Of a stretch of 64,000 nucleotides of DNA, positions 1-12,674 are shown piece by piece. The position numbers and the translations under genes are program-made. How positions within the stretch are numbered: position 1 is the stretch's first letter; every line of letters starts with the position of its first letter. The notes under the pieces were generated by a model that was given only the letters and a program-made list of their open reading frames with translations, was not told the DNA's origin and ran no database searches. This DNA is from Ancylostoma caninum (Eukaryota; Nematoda; Chromadorea; Rhabditida; Ancylostomatidae): contig JBAJFG010000037.1 of assembly GCA_037903475.1 (NCBI GenBank), forward strand, positions 372,001-436,000, written 5' to 3'.

Positions 1-305
1 CCACCAACTGTTCAATAGCTCAGGTAGTAACAATAAAATAGAAGGAGTTGTCACATTATGGCACACTTCATTACTTTTAGTAGTTGTTTTCTTCTCTCCT
101 TGAACAAGAACATGGTCGGACATAAGTTCGGCACAAGGTTTGTTCGATTATTTCTTCACAAGAACCTCACCCTTTGTCTTGCTCTTTTCTCTGCCAAATA
201 GGAAAAAGTTCGAATAATTTTTGAGCTAAGACCGAGTTTTGGAGGGAGCTTTCGCTTTTGAGCAGCTTGCCCGACACACATTTTCGAAAATTGCGGGTTC
301 TCGCT

Positions 306-517
306 TCAATTATTCCTTGCACAATCCACTAAATTATCAAAATCAGCTTCATTGATTAGACACACAGCTCCTAAAGCGCAAAGAGTGTTCTTCTTAGCAG
401 TATCTGCAGTTCCGCATAAAAACGGAGTGTTAAGAACAAAGGAGGGAAAATCGCCGCTACTTCGTGCTCCCAGTGATATAGAAATTTCATCCAATTTGTT
501 ATCGAGAATCTTTTGCA
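306..517 (-). CDS. Terminal coding exon, probably 3' end of gene A
   Basis: After a CTTCCTAG acceptor the minus strand reads 70 codons to a TGA at 306-308, including KLDEISISLGARSSGDFPSF, NTPFLCGTADTAKKNTLCA and NEADFDNLVDCARNN. Four cysteines and balanced composition make it look like a real C-terminal exon. It enters in phase 1. The assignment to gene A rests only on strand and proximity; a mariner insertion lies between them. No AATAAA is visible just downstream. Confidence 0.4.
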
Positions 518-1040
518 CTAGGAAGCAGGGAGGCAGCCAGTGAGTGGATGTGTTTTGAAAACTAGATTAAAATGCTATCAGACGCTGAATATCCTGGCAA
601 ATAGGTTTGCTCAACTGTGACGCTCGAAATGTCCGGCTTGGTTTTCTCATACAATCAACTTTTGGACCTTTCTCGTTCTTTGCTCTTATCATCACCATCT
701 CTTATCATTGCAGCGTGAATTTGGCATAATCATCAGGTACACGAAGCGATGCCTTAGAAAAAGTGGCCACTTAGGAAAATTTGTCAAAAACTGTATTTTT
801 CGCTGTTTCGTTTGGAAATTGCAGGCCGAATCAGTGCATTTGGCGGCACCAGGAATCTACATTAAAAGTTTGTGCTAATATTTTTCTGCTATCTGCTATC
901 TAGGGAGTCTCTAAGGCGTCATAAAATAGTTCTAGGCCGGCTTTATTAAGCAAGACCTAGAATGTCGAAAAACATGTCGGTGCTGCAGAGGAATAAGCCA
1001 GCGAACGATATACAATAACTTATGTCACACCCTGTATGTA

Positions 1041-1924
1041 TTTGGGTGGTCAGAAAGTCTTGAGCCGATTTTTTGAAAGTTCCAGAACTTTTGATTATTG
1101 ATCGGTACCCATGACCTACCATGTGGTAATCGTAGAACAAACTCGGGGCTTCTCCATAGTAGGCATATATGGCCGGATTGGCTTTCCTAACTTTAATTAC
1201 GACGTCAATTCCAAAAGAGGTCCTCCTACCCAAGATCAGTTTTTCCTTCATTGACCACACCGGAAGGAGTTTTTGGAATAACTAATTACTGAAGATGAGA
1301 GTTGTGTCCTCTACGATTCTAACATACATCTTGCCATGTGGCTCCGTCGAGCAGAAGATCCACCAAATCGCACCCCCACCCAAACAAGTGTTTCCTTTGC
1401 TACCTCTGGAATTCGCCAGGAATGTCGTATTGTAAGCTGCTCCCGCAAACATACAAGGTCATCAGTAACACATACGCCAATCAGTTCCGGAAGGTCGCGG
1501 ATGCTGTTCGAGAAAAACGGCCAAGACGAGTTTTTTGTACACCTACGCCATGGTGACGCTAGGCCCCATTTTGCTTAAGGGACCCCTGAAAAATAGGAGG
1601 AGCTGGGTTGGGACACGCTTCCCCACTTACCGTATTCTCCTGACGTTGCCACTTCTGACTGTCACTTATTTCATCCCCTCGAGGCATTCCTGGCTAAGAA
1701 AAAATTCACCAAAGTTGACCATGTTGGAACGGAGGTCAGCGATTTCTTTGGCTCCCAGTCTTCCCATTCCTGGGAAAAGGGGACCGCTGACCTGCCCATT
1801 AGGTGGGACACAGCATTGACTAACTGTGGCTATTATATTGTTGAGCAAATTCCACTGTGGGCTGAGTAATAAAATAAAGCGCAAAAAAAGTCCAAAACGG
1901 CTCAAGACTTTCTGACCACCCTAA
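1041..1924 (+). mobile_element. Degenerate mariner transposon
   Basis: Inverted ends begin TTTGGGTGGTCAGAAAGTCT on the left and the mirrored TTAGGGTGGTCAGAAAGTCT on the right. The matching part is about 27 bp long with one mismatch. The element is flanked on both sides by the TA duplication (1039-1040 and 1925-1926). At 884 bp it is shorter than the usual 1.3 kb and has lost most of the N-terminal half of its transposase. Confidence 0.9.
1291..1860 (+). pseudogene. Mariner transposase remnant (broken by frameshifts)
   Basis: The plus-strand frames read EDESCVLYD (first catalytic Asp), REKRPRRVF, then HGDARPH (second Asp) and LPYSPDVATSDCHLFHPLEA (third Asp), matching the mariner DD34D transposase core. 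At least two frameshifts separate these blocks, around 1370 and 1550, and an in-frame stop follows the second block. The helix-turn-helix region is missing. It cannot encode an active enzyme. Confidence 0.85.
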
Positions 1925-2243
1925 TATTAAGTTCCATCTTAACAATTTTTCACTGATACAATACAGGAAGCACCCAATCGTCGGAGGCATCATCTAGGGT
2001 AACACTGACGTTGTGCACTTGAACGCAAAAATACATAGTCGTTCGACATCATCCTTGACAAACGACGAATTTGATTTCCCCAAACAGAGATTTGTCGCGG
2101 ATTCCACGAAGACCAAGGTGAAACCAAGGACGACATAGTGCTTTTACTCCCAGTCGCCTCGAATTCCCAACTAAGCTTCAAGCCAAATGTGTTTTTACGA
2201 TCAAATCTTGCCCCTGAGACTGTATCTGGCTCTTACTTTTTAC

Positions 2244-3409
2244 CTCCAGAAATTCGATGCAGTGCTTAGCGAACACCATTGTGCGATCGCCTATGAATGG
2301 AATTGTCATATCTGAAACTGGAAGAGAATGACTCTGCATGAAAAAAGGGAAGTTTGAAGACTTACTGCGAACTACTCCTCCGTGGGCAAAGCGCACTAGA
2401 ACAAAATTTCGACACATCTTGTTATTTGGAAGGTTGCATAAATTTCCAAATACAGCGTTCTCGACGATTTCAGTGACGGTGTTAGCATCGAATTCCGTCA
2501 TGAACAAACTGTTGCTCGCTATCGGTTTGCCCTGATATATCTCTCCGGGGAAATCTGATCAAAGGTATGACTTCGCCGTTTCAGAGTAGTCGAAAACTAC
2601 ACCATGAGGGAAGCATACCGAAGTCTAAAGGCTGTTGAAAGCGCTGGATCGCCTCGGTCATGTTGATTCCATCGCCTGCCGAATACACCGGGAAGTTGAT
2701 GCTTTTATGGAAATCAGTGACGTTCAGTTCGTGAACGAGTGCGAGCTTCTGCTCGTTCGCCTAAAGTCCACATTAATTGTAAACTCCGCTTTAGGGCACT
2801 GAAGCAAGCGGATATGACTCCCTCACTGAAGTGATGGTGTTCATTGCGGTGGTCACGTTCACCGGCATGTAATCCGTGAGCAACACCACCTGTTTCTTCT
2901 GCACCACAGTAGATGAATGTTGGTTGTCATTCGTTATCTAAATTGTTGGTATACTTCACACCTAAGCTGTGATAGGAGGAGTGCGATACTTACTATATCG
3001 TAGAAGCTTCTGATCACTACACTGAGTGGTTTGACTGGGTCGTCATACTGCACAAAAGCACTGCTAGCTGTCCTGGCACTGAGCCAAAATTTCTCCATTT
3101 GCTCGTAGTCGTTTATCCACGACTGAATTTCCTTTTCGAGAGACTCGGTTTCAATCGTTATGGAGAGATTTGTCCCGAAGTTCAGCTTGTACTTTATTGT
3201 CTCGCGGTCAGGCATGAGCTGAAATAAGGGCTTTGCCCACAAGAGGTTACTCTAGTATTTCTGCTTCCTTTTTTCTTTGCTGAACATTCGATAACTCGAA
3301 GTAAGGATATAATAATGCAAAAGAATAGCGGGAAATCGTATCGACTTCCATAACTTCCAGGTCCATTCGTCTTTGAACGTGGGCCTCTCGAATTTAGTTT
3401 TCGCAGCAT
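2244..3409 (-). CDS. Gene A: unrecognised protein with N-terminal hydrophobic segment
   Basis: An ATG at 3409 lies 2 nt after a CAG acceptor (likely trans-splice site). The first exon encodes YDFPLFFCIIISLLRV, a signal peptide or anchor. Further exons with matching phase are 2994-3218, 2827-2898, 2619-2760, 2366-2554 and 2244-2311. They read IQSWINDYEQMEKFWLSART, VVLLTDYMPVNVTTAMNTIT, VHELNVTDFHKSINFPVYS and FVLVRFAHGGVVR, with several N-glycosylation sites. The first intron (3219-3250) would be only 32 nt, so the exon 1 end is doubtful. The general style, a helical N-terminal part followed by beta-rich segments, recalls calcium-channel alpha-2/delta proteins, but no VWA metal motif is visible; I give that about one chance in four. 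Downstream exons are not resolved. Confidence 0.5.
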
Positions 3410-3705
3410 CTCTGCTATCAGAGGCGATAAGATGGAAACTTACAAGATTCGATAAAAGACACATTCCTCAGAGGCCTGAAAACGGTTCCAGCTTTTTTTC
3501 CTTGGCCTGAACGGTCAAGCGCCTATGATTAGTCAGTGGTAGTGATTGTGTGATCATATAAAGGGTAAACACGAGTGTGGCGCGGTGGAGTCGGAGTCGA
3601 GTAGGAAGAAAGCCAGGGGGAAGATCAGTTGAGGTGCAATGGATCCACTGAAGAAGAACGGTGAGTCGGCGCACCGTACCACTGACATGTCTGCGAAGAG
3701 ATCCT

Positions 3706-3925
3706 CCGCTACTTGATGAGGTGCGCCGCCGTCCAAAAATGGGGAAACGTTGGGAGAAGGATCCAACGGTGTGACAAGGGTGCGTCCAAAAGTACAGAAG
3801 AGCCTGGAGTCGGGTTCAGCGGTACGATAAAGGTGCACTGGCGTCCGAAGGTGGAGGAATACCTGCAGATAGGTCTAGCGGTGTGATGAGTGTGTGCCGG
3901 CGTCCACAGATGGGTGAACACAGGA
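3706..3925. repeat. Minisatellite, about four 50-60 bp units
   Basis: Diverged units share the pattern AGCGGTRYGATRARGGTGC followed by GGCGTCC and a purine-rich tail. The minus-strand reading frames here are translations of the repeat, not genes. Confidence 0.6.
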
Positions 3926-6900
3926 CGCTCGCCTACTCCTTCCCTTGAATAAATGCACTACCGGAATTAATTTTTTCCTGACATTTTCTGATGATAGATT
4001 GGTCAATATTTACTTCACCAGGACAACTGTACGAGCATGTCACAAGAAGGTATAGCTTTTGGAAACAAAAGCAGGAGCCAAACAGCAAAAACAGATAGTA
4101 TAATTGCTTCATTTTAATGTAGCGGTAACCTCACAGCCTCACTAAAACCAAGAACTCGACTGTATTTGCATTTTGCGTTCTGTATTTCCTGGTTCTTAGT
4201 GATCCGTTTGGACTCACTTGCATTAACAGTTGCTACATAGACGCCGTCTTAACCAGTGTATTAAAATAAATAAAAAAATAAATAAATTTGACGGCTGGTT
4301 GTTAGACTGTTACTGGGAAATATTGCACAACATTTTTGGTATATAAGTAAGAGCGATTAAAGATAGACTCTCGAAATGCTCAACAAGAAGTATTACGTAG
4401 ATTAGCACTCTATGATAATGGGTCCACTCCTTTGAGCACTCTTGCCCAGTAGAAACTAACGGAAATAAGGTTCAAAATTCCTCTGCATGCACTACTTTCG
4501 CGTACCTTCACTTCCAAACACTTGAACGAGTTAACACGTTTGCGACAGAGCCGATTTTGAGCGTACCGTCACGTGGAACACGCGCTTTTGCGCGCTTGAG
4601 TCCCGTGCTCGACCGGTCGTGCACGTGGTCCCACGGGGTAGTAATTTTTCCCTTCCATGTACAAGGCTAACTTCTTTCATGAAAACTATGTTTTCGATCG
4701 TAGTTCTTAACAATTCTTCCCCATGTTTGTTGTCTATTGTTTTGCTATTGCCATAGTTTTTCTAAGAGTTTATTGATCTTTCAGATGTCCAAGTTAGAAA
4801 TACGAGTGAAAAAGTTCGAGAGGATGTCTGCTCTGCCCACTGCATGTTTAGGAAACGTATTATCAGGTTGTTGCAAAAATTTGATGTTTCAGGTATGCTT
4901 AACTAAAATTATTTCTTCTGCCCAATTTGAGCAACTTGAGCCCAGCTTATGTAGCACTCTTGTAGAGGTTTTCCTCCTCTTTCAAATGCTCCTTGAACAT
5001 TCTGGCTAGCTCCTTCCTGAGGATTTTCATGAAGTCACCAACGAATGATGAGCCGAAGCGATTTTCGGGTGATTATGGTTGTTGACTTCAAACTCGATCA
5101 ATCTTAGTCAGAGGTATGCGGGAATCGTGCGTTTGTTTTCGCTTGGAATCGCCTTCCAAGTGGACAGTGAACTTGGGGTTCGCAAAATTCTCTTCTTACG
5201 ATTTTAAATCCCAATGCAACCATGGTCGTGGTCTTGGGATGTCGCGAGACGACCAGGAGTTCAGGACAGCCGTGGAACCTAAACCGCATTTTACCATCTG
5301 GATGATGAGAGCAGGGGTGGAAGCTCACTACACTACAGTTTCAATATATCCGACCCCATTCAACAGGGTAAGAAAAGTGCGGACGTGACAACAGACGATC
5401 TGACTGATGACAAATGTCTTACCTGACGTGACATCTTTTCTAACCTAGTCCCAAAACGACTGATTTCTAGACCATGTAATTACTGTGCATGAAGCTCAGT
5501 TTCTGTACGACAACAAGAAATGCGAACGGGTATGGGTGGAAACGAGTTCCCACTTCTAAAATTTCCCAAGCCAGATCTTCTCTCCAGGGAGGTTGTGTCA
5601 GGAATTTGGTGGTGCTGTAAAGGTGTGATTGACTGCACACTTCTATAGCCTAGTCAGTCGTTGACAGCAGAGTTCTAGCATTGTAAATTCGAGTTTAGAT
5701 CCGCAAATCTGCTTTAGATGTGGTCGGCAGTGGTGAACAAATGCTGGGGTGGTAGTAAACCTCCTGGAACGGCGATGAAACGATGAACAGAAGGTCGCGG
5801 TGAACTGCCAGCTCTGGTTTGCAACCATGAACTAGCTAGGAGCTAAATGACAACTGTGGTCTTTGGATAATGGGGCTCTTGCAAAACCTTCAAACCCTTA
5901 GAGGTTTCGAACCTTCACAGATGGGATGCCACTGTCCTCGGAGTATGCTGACATACCTCTGAACCATGGATTCGAGTGCAAACGGGACTTTATGTCACCA
6001 TTATACCCCAAGCGGTCAGTGAATCTCTTCCCGCATAACCTAACTTTGATGAATTAAGCTCAAAGATGTAGTTCTACGCCCATAAAATATGTGGGATTTA
6101 ATCTAGGAAGGAGTAGGGCTCAGCTCTCGGAATCAGCCACCAGGAGATTGGAGTCACCGATGATCTCCGACGGAAGGTCATGGTGATCGAGACAGTGGGA
6201 ACATCGACCAGCTGATGTGCCCGGATATGCGTCTTCACCGAAAAGGAGCCAATGCACGCTTGACTGGCTACAACGATGGACCGAACCATGAGCAAAAAGT
6301 CCTCTGGAGCACTTTTTCACGAAACGACGAGGTCGTCGTCTGCGTCTCGCGCGCCGCACACTCTTTCGCTCACCGCGTCCTCGTCGTTTCATACTGGCAG
6401 CAAGTTCAACGTGACGGTGAGCTCAAAGTTCGATTTCGAACTGTGAGTTTACCTGCAAGTATGGTCCCCGTTTCGTCATAGTTTTTAAGCATCGTACTTA
6501 GAGAACCATGTTCGGGCCAATGAAGCTTACATTACTCTCCCGCAATTCCCCGTAAGGTGGGAGTTAGCTGCCAGTTAACGTTCTTCGTTAACTGACAGTT
6601 TCAGCAGGTTTACTACCACCCCTGGTTTTCCCCTGCTCCAAGGTAGCATTAAACCACACATAGCAAAACTCACTCGGCCAAAAACTGATGCAGTGAAGCA
6701 TTGAGGTTCTCACTCAATGCTCTTATTCCTCAGACCAATACCCTACTGTATTTCATTTTTCCGTACTCCAGATAGAATTCTGCGACAGCAGCAGATTGCT
6801 GATCTAGAGCATGGTGAAATCGCTTTTCAAAAGTTTGCGAATTCTTGTGATCTCATTTAATGCCGTAGAGGAGTGAAATCCCCACTATGTTGTCGGGAAG

Positions 6901-8235
6901 GATCTAATGGTCTCTAAACCTATGAAAAAGGTGGTTTTTGAGCCGAGTTACAACACTTTGAACTGAAGGGTCCATTTCGGCAATTAATTTCGCAACAACC
7001 TAATAGTACATTACTACATAAGAATTAGCTAAATAAGAATGCTTCACCAACATAGGACAAAAAATAGGGCGTGCTCGACCGCTCGTGCACGTCGTCGCGA
7101 ACGTGTTGAATACTAGAGGGCGTAACTACACGTTTGCTTTTAGGGTGTAAAGTCACTCTTGGGAAAAGACCGAAGCGGATCGAATCTAAAGATAGGCCAG
7201 ACCAAAGAGCTTGAGAACTCTTGGCCAAGAACTAAATTATCTGCTGAGTTCGATCTGGTTTGCCTTCACTTTCGTTCATTCTAAAATTTTCAATCGACCT
7301 CAGAACATTGGCTTTCGTATGTTTATGTGACATCCTAACAAATGAAGGAATTTGCTCATATTCGGGTTTAACTAATAGATACTGAGACGAAATGTGAGCT
7401 TCTTCAGAAGGCGCCCGTTCAATTCGGAGCGGAGTAGCAAACAAGGGCCTTTTTTAAATTAGATTAAGCAAGTTTTGGCAATGTCACGGTTCGATAGCTG
7501 GCGCTTCTATGAGAACTTCCTGAGCAGGCGGCAAATCACATTTCCTACGATATCAAGCTCAATTTCTTTTTTAACCCATTGACGACCGCTCACTGGAGAG
7601 CCGCGCTTTTCTGCAGGGTTCAGTTTGAGAGAACCTTAACTCTTGAGGGTCTCGAAGTTTTTCTTCGGTAGTAACGTCATAATACTTGTAAGTTAATATG
7701 ATTGTGAAAATCTATATTGGAATTCCTATAAAAATTCCAGAACAGAAAAATGACGGAGAACTTGCGAAAGTGTGGAAATGCGTGAAACTGGCGCGGTAGT
7801 CAATTGGTTAAACAACTCCACAAAATTTCGCATGCACCCCCTTGGCTGGAAATGTATATGGGAAAGTGAGAGTTGTTGTTCTACTCTTCTTCAAAGAATT
7901 TCAGCGAGTCAATGAATGTGTTTGAGTGCAGACTGCTCATCACAGGTTTACATATGTAGTTGTTGTGGAATCTCTTCAAAGAGATAAAACTGGCGCAGAG
8001 ATTTAAGGAACAAATCCACACCACTGTGGACTGGAAACAATAGAAACTCTGAAGAAAAGTTCCGCTACTCCAATAAATCGAGAGAGTTTCCATACTGACC
8101 AATTTCAGAGTTATAAAAACCACTCGAAAATGTTATGTCTGAAAAGCGAGGTTGAAAGAACGAATGAGGCAACTTGGGAGACGGATGACCCTAGTGTGAC
8201 CTCTGAATACGGATACGGAAGATTCGAAGACTTAC
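3926..8235. other. No supported gene; possible GC-rich exon near 6.1-6.45 kb
   Basis: I see only short open frames and AT-rich filler. The segment 6120-6440 is GC-rich with open frames on both strands and a donor-like GTGAGT at 6441 on the plus strand, but no frame gives a convincing protein. Short A/T microsatellite at 4260-4290. Confidence 0.3.
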
Positions 8236-8404
8236 CCTGGAGTAGAAAGTCAGCAAACCGACGAAGCCCTCATAATCAAGCGAAGAGGAGACAGTGATGA
8301 GCAGGAATGCTGAGGTGCCCATGGTAGGACACGTGTCTTGCTGGGATGGCGAGACTAGACAGCAAATAGGCACTAGGCCAAACCAGAAGAGTAAGTGTTC
8401 CTTC
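8236..8404 (-). CDS. Unassigned exon with signal-peptide-like start
   Basis: An open frame from ATG at 8404 reads MKEHLLFWFGLVPICCLVS followed by QDTCPTMG, FLLITVSSSLDYEGF and LLTFYSR, ending at a strong GTAAGT donor (8235). The start looks like a signal peptide. Alternatively the first part is intron and the exon begins at 8340 after CCATCCCAG; upstream codons DDNECPFFMVLNSSAFEF (about 8443-8500) would then be the preceding exon. No family recognised. It could be the 5' part of gene A or of a separate gene. Confidence 0.4.
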
Positions 8405-9199
8405 ATACTCGGGCAGTAATCCGAGTAGCTACTGCTGAAGCGGTAAGATGTCGAAGGGGCAAACTCGGACAAACTCGAACGCGCTGCTGTTCAGGACCAT
8501 GAAAAATGGGCACTCGTTATCGTCCGACTTAGGCCATAAAGTGCAGAGCAGGTGATGTTCGAAGAGTCAACTGACTGTTCTACAGGTGGAGATTGATGAT
8601 TGATGAGTGATCAAGAACACAAAATTGTGGTTTCAGGCAGAAACGTTTTCGAAAACAGCGCGGGAAGAACTCTCCTATCTTCTACACTGGATTGGTCCAG
8701 CGGTGGCCTTTTCTAGAAATTCGGAAGGAGCTACAGCACAAATAGCAGTAGCTCGCACTCTCTCTTTATCAGCGGCACGCAACAGCTGTAAACTGGTGAA
8801 AATGCCCCCTATCACAGGCGTACAGCATGTTTTATTGCTAAATGTGACAAAGCAACACGGCCGGACACATGACGTATTTGGAATAATTCGCTAGACTTCT
8901 GAAATTTGCAGCGGAGCTTTGGAGTTAAACTCGCTCTCATTACAACTTTAGGGAACTATATTCACATCATCATCTTCGGACACCGTACACTGAAATTTTT
9001 ATCATCTTGTTCACAAAGGAAGCCGTCTCCGTGATCATCAAATCCAGATCACTGTTTGAAAGAGCGGGTAGTTGGTGGACGTTTCCTTAGGGATTATCTT
9101 TCAGTAGAACCCGTAGCGTGGTCTGAACAAGAACAGCAGTTACAATACTTCCGCAGTATCACGAAAAGGAGGCGAATTCCATGAAAAAAGAAAACTCAC

Positions 9200-9372
9200 G
9201 CGGGAGGTGGCAAGATGAAGGTGGGAGTAGGATCCAGCACACACGGAGCTCCATCAGATCCTGAAATCAAGGGCATTGCAATGATCAGGAACGACAATCT
9301 GTAAACGGTCAAGGGCTCCAGCACACATTTCTTCTCGAATTTTCCCCTATAACTGAAGTCTTTAAGAGACAT
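9200..9372 (-). CDS. Putative first exon with hydrophobic leader
   Basis: The minus-strand ATG at 9372 opens a 57-codon frame: MSLKDFSYRGKFEKK, then LSFLIIAMPLIS (hydrophobic core), SGSDGAPC and TPTFILPPPA, ending at a GTGAGT donor (9199). This is too short to stand out as a long frame, but the leader plus strong donor suggest the first exon of a secreted or type II membrane protein. The continuation was not found. An alternative acceptor (TTGATTTCAG) at about 9258 would begin the exon inside the leader. Confidence 0.35.
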
Positions 9373-11079
9373 TGATCAGAGAAGTGTACACAATCCCTCA
9401 TTGCCCCACTTAGAGACATGTTTTTAAGCCACTTACTTCGGGAAAGGTTGGAGAGAAGCCGAAAGGCACCGCCCCACCTCACAATAGTTTTTTTTTTTTG
9501 AAATTTTTATATGAAAAGGCATGTGATTTGCAAAACTGCCGAGAAAACCCGTTTTCGAGCCCAATTCTTAGCTGGTGGGAGGGGCCAAAGCGCTTCCTTA
9601 ATAAGTCCCGGAAGCGCATTTTCTAAAGGAATTCCCACTCTTCGTGAGAGTTCCTCATAATCTCTAACAGCATATGCGTGACGAGAAAAGGAGAATGAAT
9701 ATATGGAGCGAAACCCCGAAATCCCACCTTGAATCCGCACACAAAATCCCCAAAAGTTGATGCTCAAAAAGATCGTCTTATGCACTTTTGCTCAAAATCA
9801 CGTAGATCATTCCTATCAGCAGCCACTAGAAATTTGTTCACGAGAAGATTCCAAAAACGATTCCAAAGTGAGACGCTGCCTTCAAATGCTACATCCTGGA
9901 TTTTGCTGCTTGCCCAATTCACTCCTCCAGCATTTCCTACGTGGTTCATGGACAGTTTTTCAGCAGGGTGCTGCAGTCATAGTTCGCTGGCGTTAAACAT
10001 GCAGAAAAGTGGCCGCAAGAGTATTTTTGGCAGTGGTCCCGAGTAGCATGGAGATTCCTCCCTGACTTTTCTCAAAGTAAAAGGCATGAAAACGGGTTTT
10101 CGGCATTTTTATGGATAATAATGTCTACCACTGTGAACATGTCTTCTGGGGACTCCAGTTCCCAAAAATCTCGAGAGCAAAGGCGTACTGGGATACTGCA
10201 TTTCAGTCAGCGGTATGGCTGCACTAATGTATGCTTCTTCTTCTATGTTCTCTGCGTTAATGACTCCAAGTTCTTCAATTTATTTGAAATTGCAATGAGA
10301 AATGTTCAAGAATAGTAGTCAACATGAACTGTCCACCACTAATGTTGCTAACATCCGTTCAATAGAAGCGACCCAGATCTCATCCAAGTCATTAGCACAT
10401 ATTTGACCATGCAGGACGAAGAGTGAACACTACACACGAAAACTATCGATGCACCAGTGCTTCGGGCTGATGAAACCATATTCACAAAAGTAAGCCTTTG
10501 TTGCATGCGCTTATCCAGCCCGTGTCTGACGGAGCAAGGTTTCGTATGAATTTCTGGAGAGCTCGTAACTGTCCCAAATGTATATGTACTGCGTCATAGA
10601 TGAAGGACGGATGCAGCAAACCTCAATATCTCGTTACTACTCCATAATTCAAACACTGATCCAGTCATCCCTCTAGAGTGTGTTACGCCACATAAAAACG
10701 CGGATAATAGAAGGGCGATAACTGCCAAATAACCATGAGATGGGCAAGGGTAATCTGCTCATCCCTGGCACATGCGGGCCTTTTTCCTGTTCATTCCCTC
10801 ACGACATGGCTAATACAACGAAACTATTCCACAACTTCAAAATAATCATTCAATCACATCTGTTTCGTTTAACAATTGTTTCGGTTACTCGCCAAATTTT
10901 GAACCCGTACGCGTCTTCGAATCACACTGCATTCCAGTTGAGAATTTTGTATGATTAATCTCAATCGTTTATTTTATTTTTTGCTAAACTCCAACTGTTT
11001 ACTTTGATTGCTATCCTTAAACTGTTAGTTTTGATCTTTATTACTGAAGTTGAACGTTTTTGTGATTTTTTACTTGCAA
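9373..11079. other. No supported feature
   Basis: AT-rich sequence with short open frames on both strands. I see no exon with good splice signals, no RNA gene and no clear repeat. Confidence 0.3.
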
Positions 11080-12674
11080 CTAGCGCCCCTTCGGGACGCT
11101 AGAAAGTGGGGTGGGGCAGCCACTTGAGGTGTAGTCCTTTCCAAAAACGAAGATGGTTCAGTATTTGTGCCTATGGGCCGTATTTCTCCTCCGCCTCTCC
11201 GAATACAGCACTATTTCGCGCGTTCTCTCTTTCTCTAATATCTTCACAACTTTTCTCAACGGTGAAACACGCTATATATGCAAAAGCTTCACACGTGTGA
11301 AATGCTTGGAAATCAGCGAAAAAGCAAAACTAATCATTAGCTGAGCTCAAATACGAAATTCTCCTTATGAGTCGCGTATACTCTACGGGTCTGGCCGCCT
11401 CGCCAACGTTGGCCTTCGAGTCTTCTCGCCATCCTAGCCTTGCTTGCGAATTCTTAATCCCGCACCTATATGGAAAGGTAATTTTCGATGCACTGATAAT
11501 ACCTACCCTATTTGTCACATTTCTTACATGCCTATGGACCCGTTATGAACAGCCAACAGAGAGGAAGAAGAGGTCGACTGAGACACGAATGAGCGCGTAG
11601 CGTGCCCCTACTCCAGCGGCAGATGTGCATCTTGGCGTTTTCCCCACTATTGAGCCACGGCGGACCCATTCTCCGTCAGTGCACCCGTATCCTGGCGCTT
11701 ATCCCGTTGTTGGGCCATGGCAGACCCATCCTCCATTTGTGGATCTGTATCCTGGCGTTCTTCCCACTACTGGGCCAGCGCAGACCCGATCCATCGGTGG
11801 GACTCGTATCCCGGCGCTTTCCCCAATGATCGGCCCCTTGCGGACCCAGTCTCTATCCGTGGACCCGTATCTTGTCGCCTTCTCCACTACGGGGCCTTTC
11901 TCCATCGACTGACCCGTATCTTGCCGTTTTTCCACTACTGAGGAACGGCGGACTCTTTCTCGATCGGTGGACACCTATCATGATGTTTTTCTGGACTACG
12001 GGCCCCGGCTCATCTGTCCATCATCACTGCAGCCGCACTCTTTGCTAATCTCGAAAATGTTGGAACAAAGTTAGGAAATATTTAGAAATTTTAATCAACT
12101 GCACAAGTTGCACAACTGGTTGCAGAAACTCTCACAACAGCTTATGATGACGCGTTCTTCATCCTGTGTATTTGATTGTACTTCTCAAAAACAGACGGAT
12201 CCTCAAGCTGCATAATCCCCAAGGGACCGCAAAGAGAGGTGCGCAAGGAGCATATCCCAAGTAGGAACATCGAGTGAATCCTTCGATACATTTTCCATGG
12301 TATGCACACCTTTTCGAAGTGGTTATCGTCCACTGTTCCAAAGCTGAGTGAAGTTACAACAACGCTCCAGCAGGGGGGCGACTCTGCTCCGTACATTGCT
12401 GCTACGCATCGTCAAATCGTTGTAAATGCTGTCTCGCCTGGAGGGCTCGAGACCGCTAGATGCTGGTCCCGCCGCGAAATCCCGGATGCACCCGACTTCC
12501 ACTACGTCTATGCACCTATGACGAAACATCGGCCGAATGTCCCATCAGCTTCGCATCCTCGCGAGGCACAGTCTACAACTGAGTCTCACGGCGATCGCAT
12601 GCGATCACGTGCTAGTCCCCCTACGTCTGCGCTCTAGAAAATTTTGTTGCACTACCATGATTTATATAAGAGGA
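11080..12674 (-). mobile_element. Helitron-like element, copy 1
   Basis: The element reads on the minus strand. Its 5' end is A/TCCTCTTATATAAATCAT at 12674. Its 3' end is a short hairpin closing in CTAG/T at 11080. Host A and T flank the two ends with no target duplication, as Helitrons do. It is 1,595 bp, shares its ends and most of its body with the copy at 30057-31459, and has no Rep/helicase frame, so it is non-autonomous. It lies 0.3 kb downstream of the cadherin stop codon. Confidence 0.75.
11629..11975. repeat. Internal minisatellite of Helitron copy 1 (six ~60-bp units)
   Basis: Units of 50-61 bp share the frame CTGGCGCTTWTCCC - ACTACTGGGCC - GCGGACCCATTC - GTGGACCCGTAT. Reading frames such as TTGPAQTRSIGG through this block are translations of the repeat. 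Confidence 0.85.

Noticed and set aside
6098..6481. Possible Arg-rich exon on either strand
   Set aside because: GC-rich and open on both strands, but no frame combines good splice sites with protein-like composition.
11602..11974. Overlapping Pro/Arg-rich frames on both strands
   Set aside because: They are translations of the 60-bp minisatellite in Helitron copy 1.
12302..12637. 111-codon frame (GDSAPYIAATHRQ ...), similar to one at 30185-30388
   Set aside because: Shared because both lie within the two Helitron copies; the second copy does not preserve the frame, so I treat it as repeat sequence.
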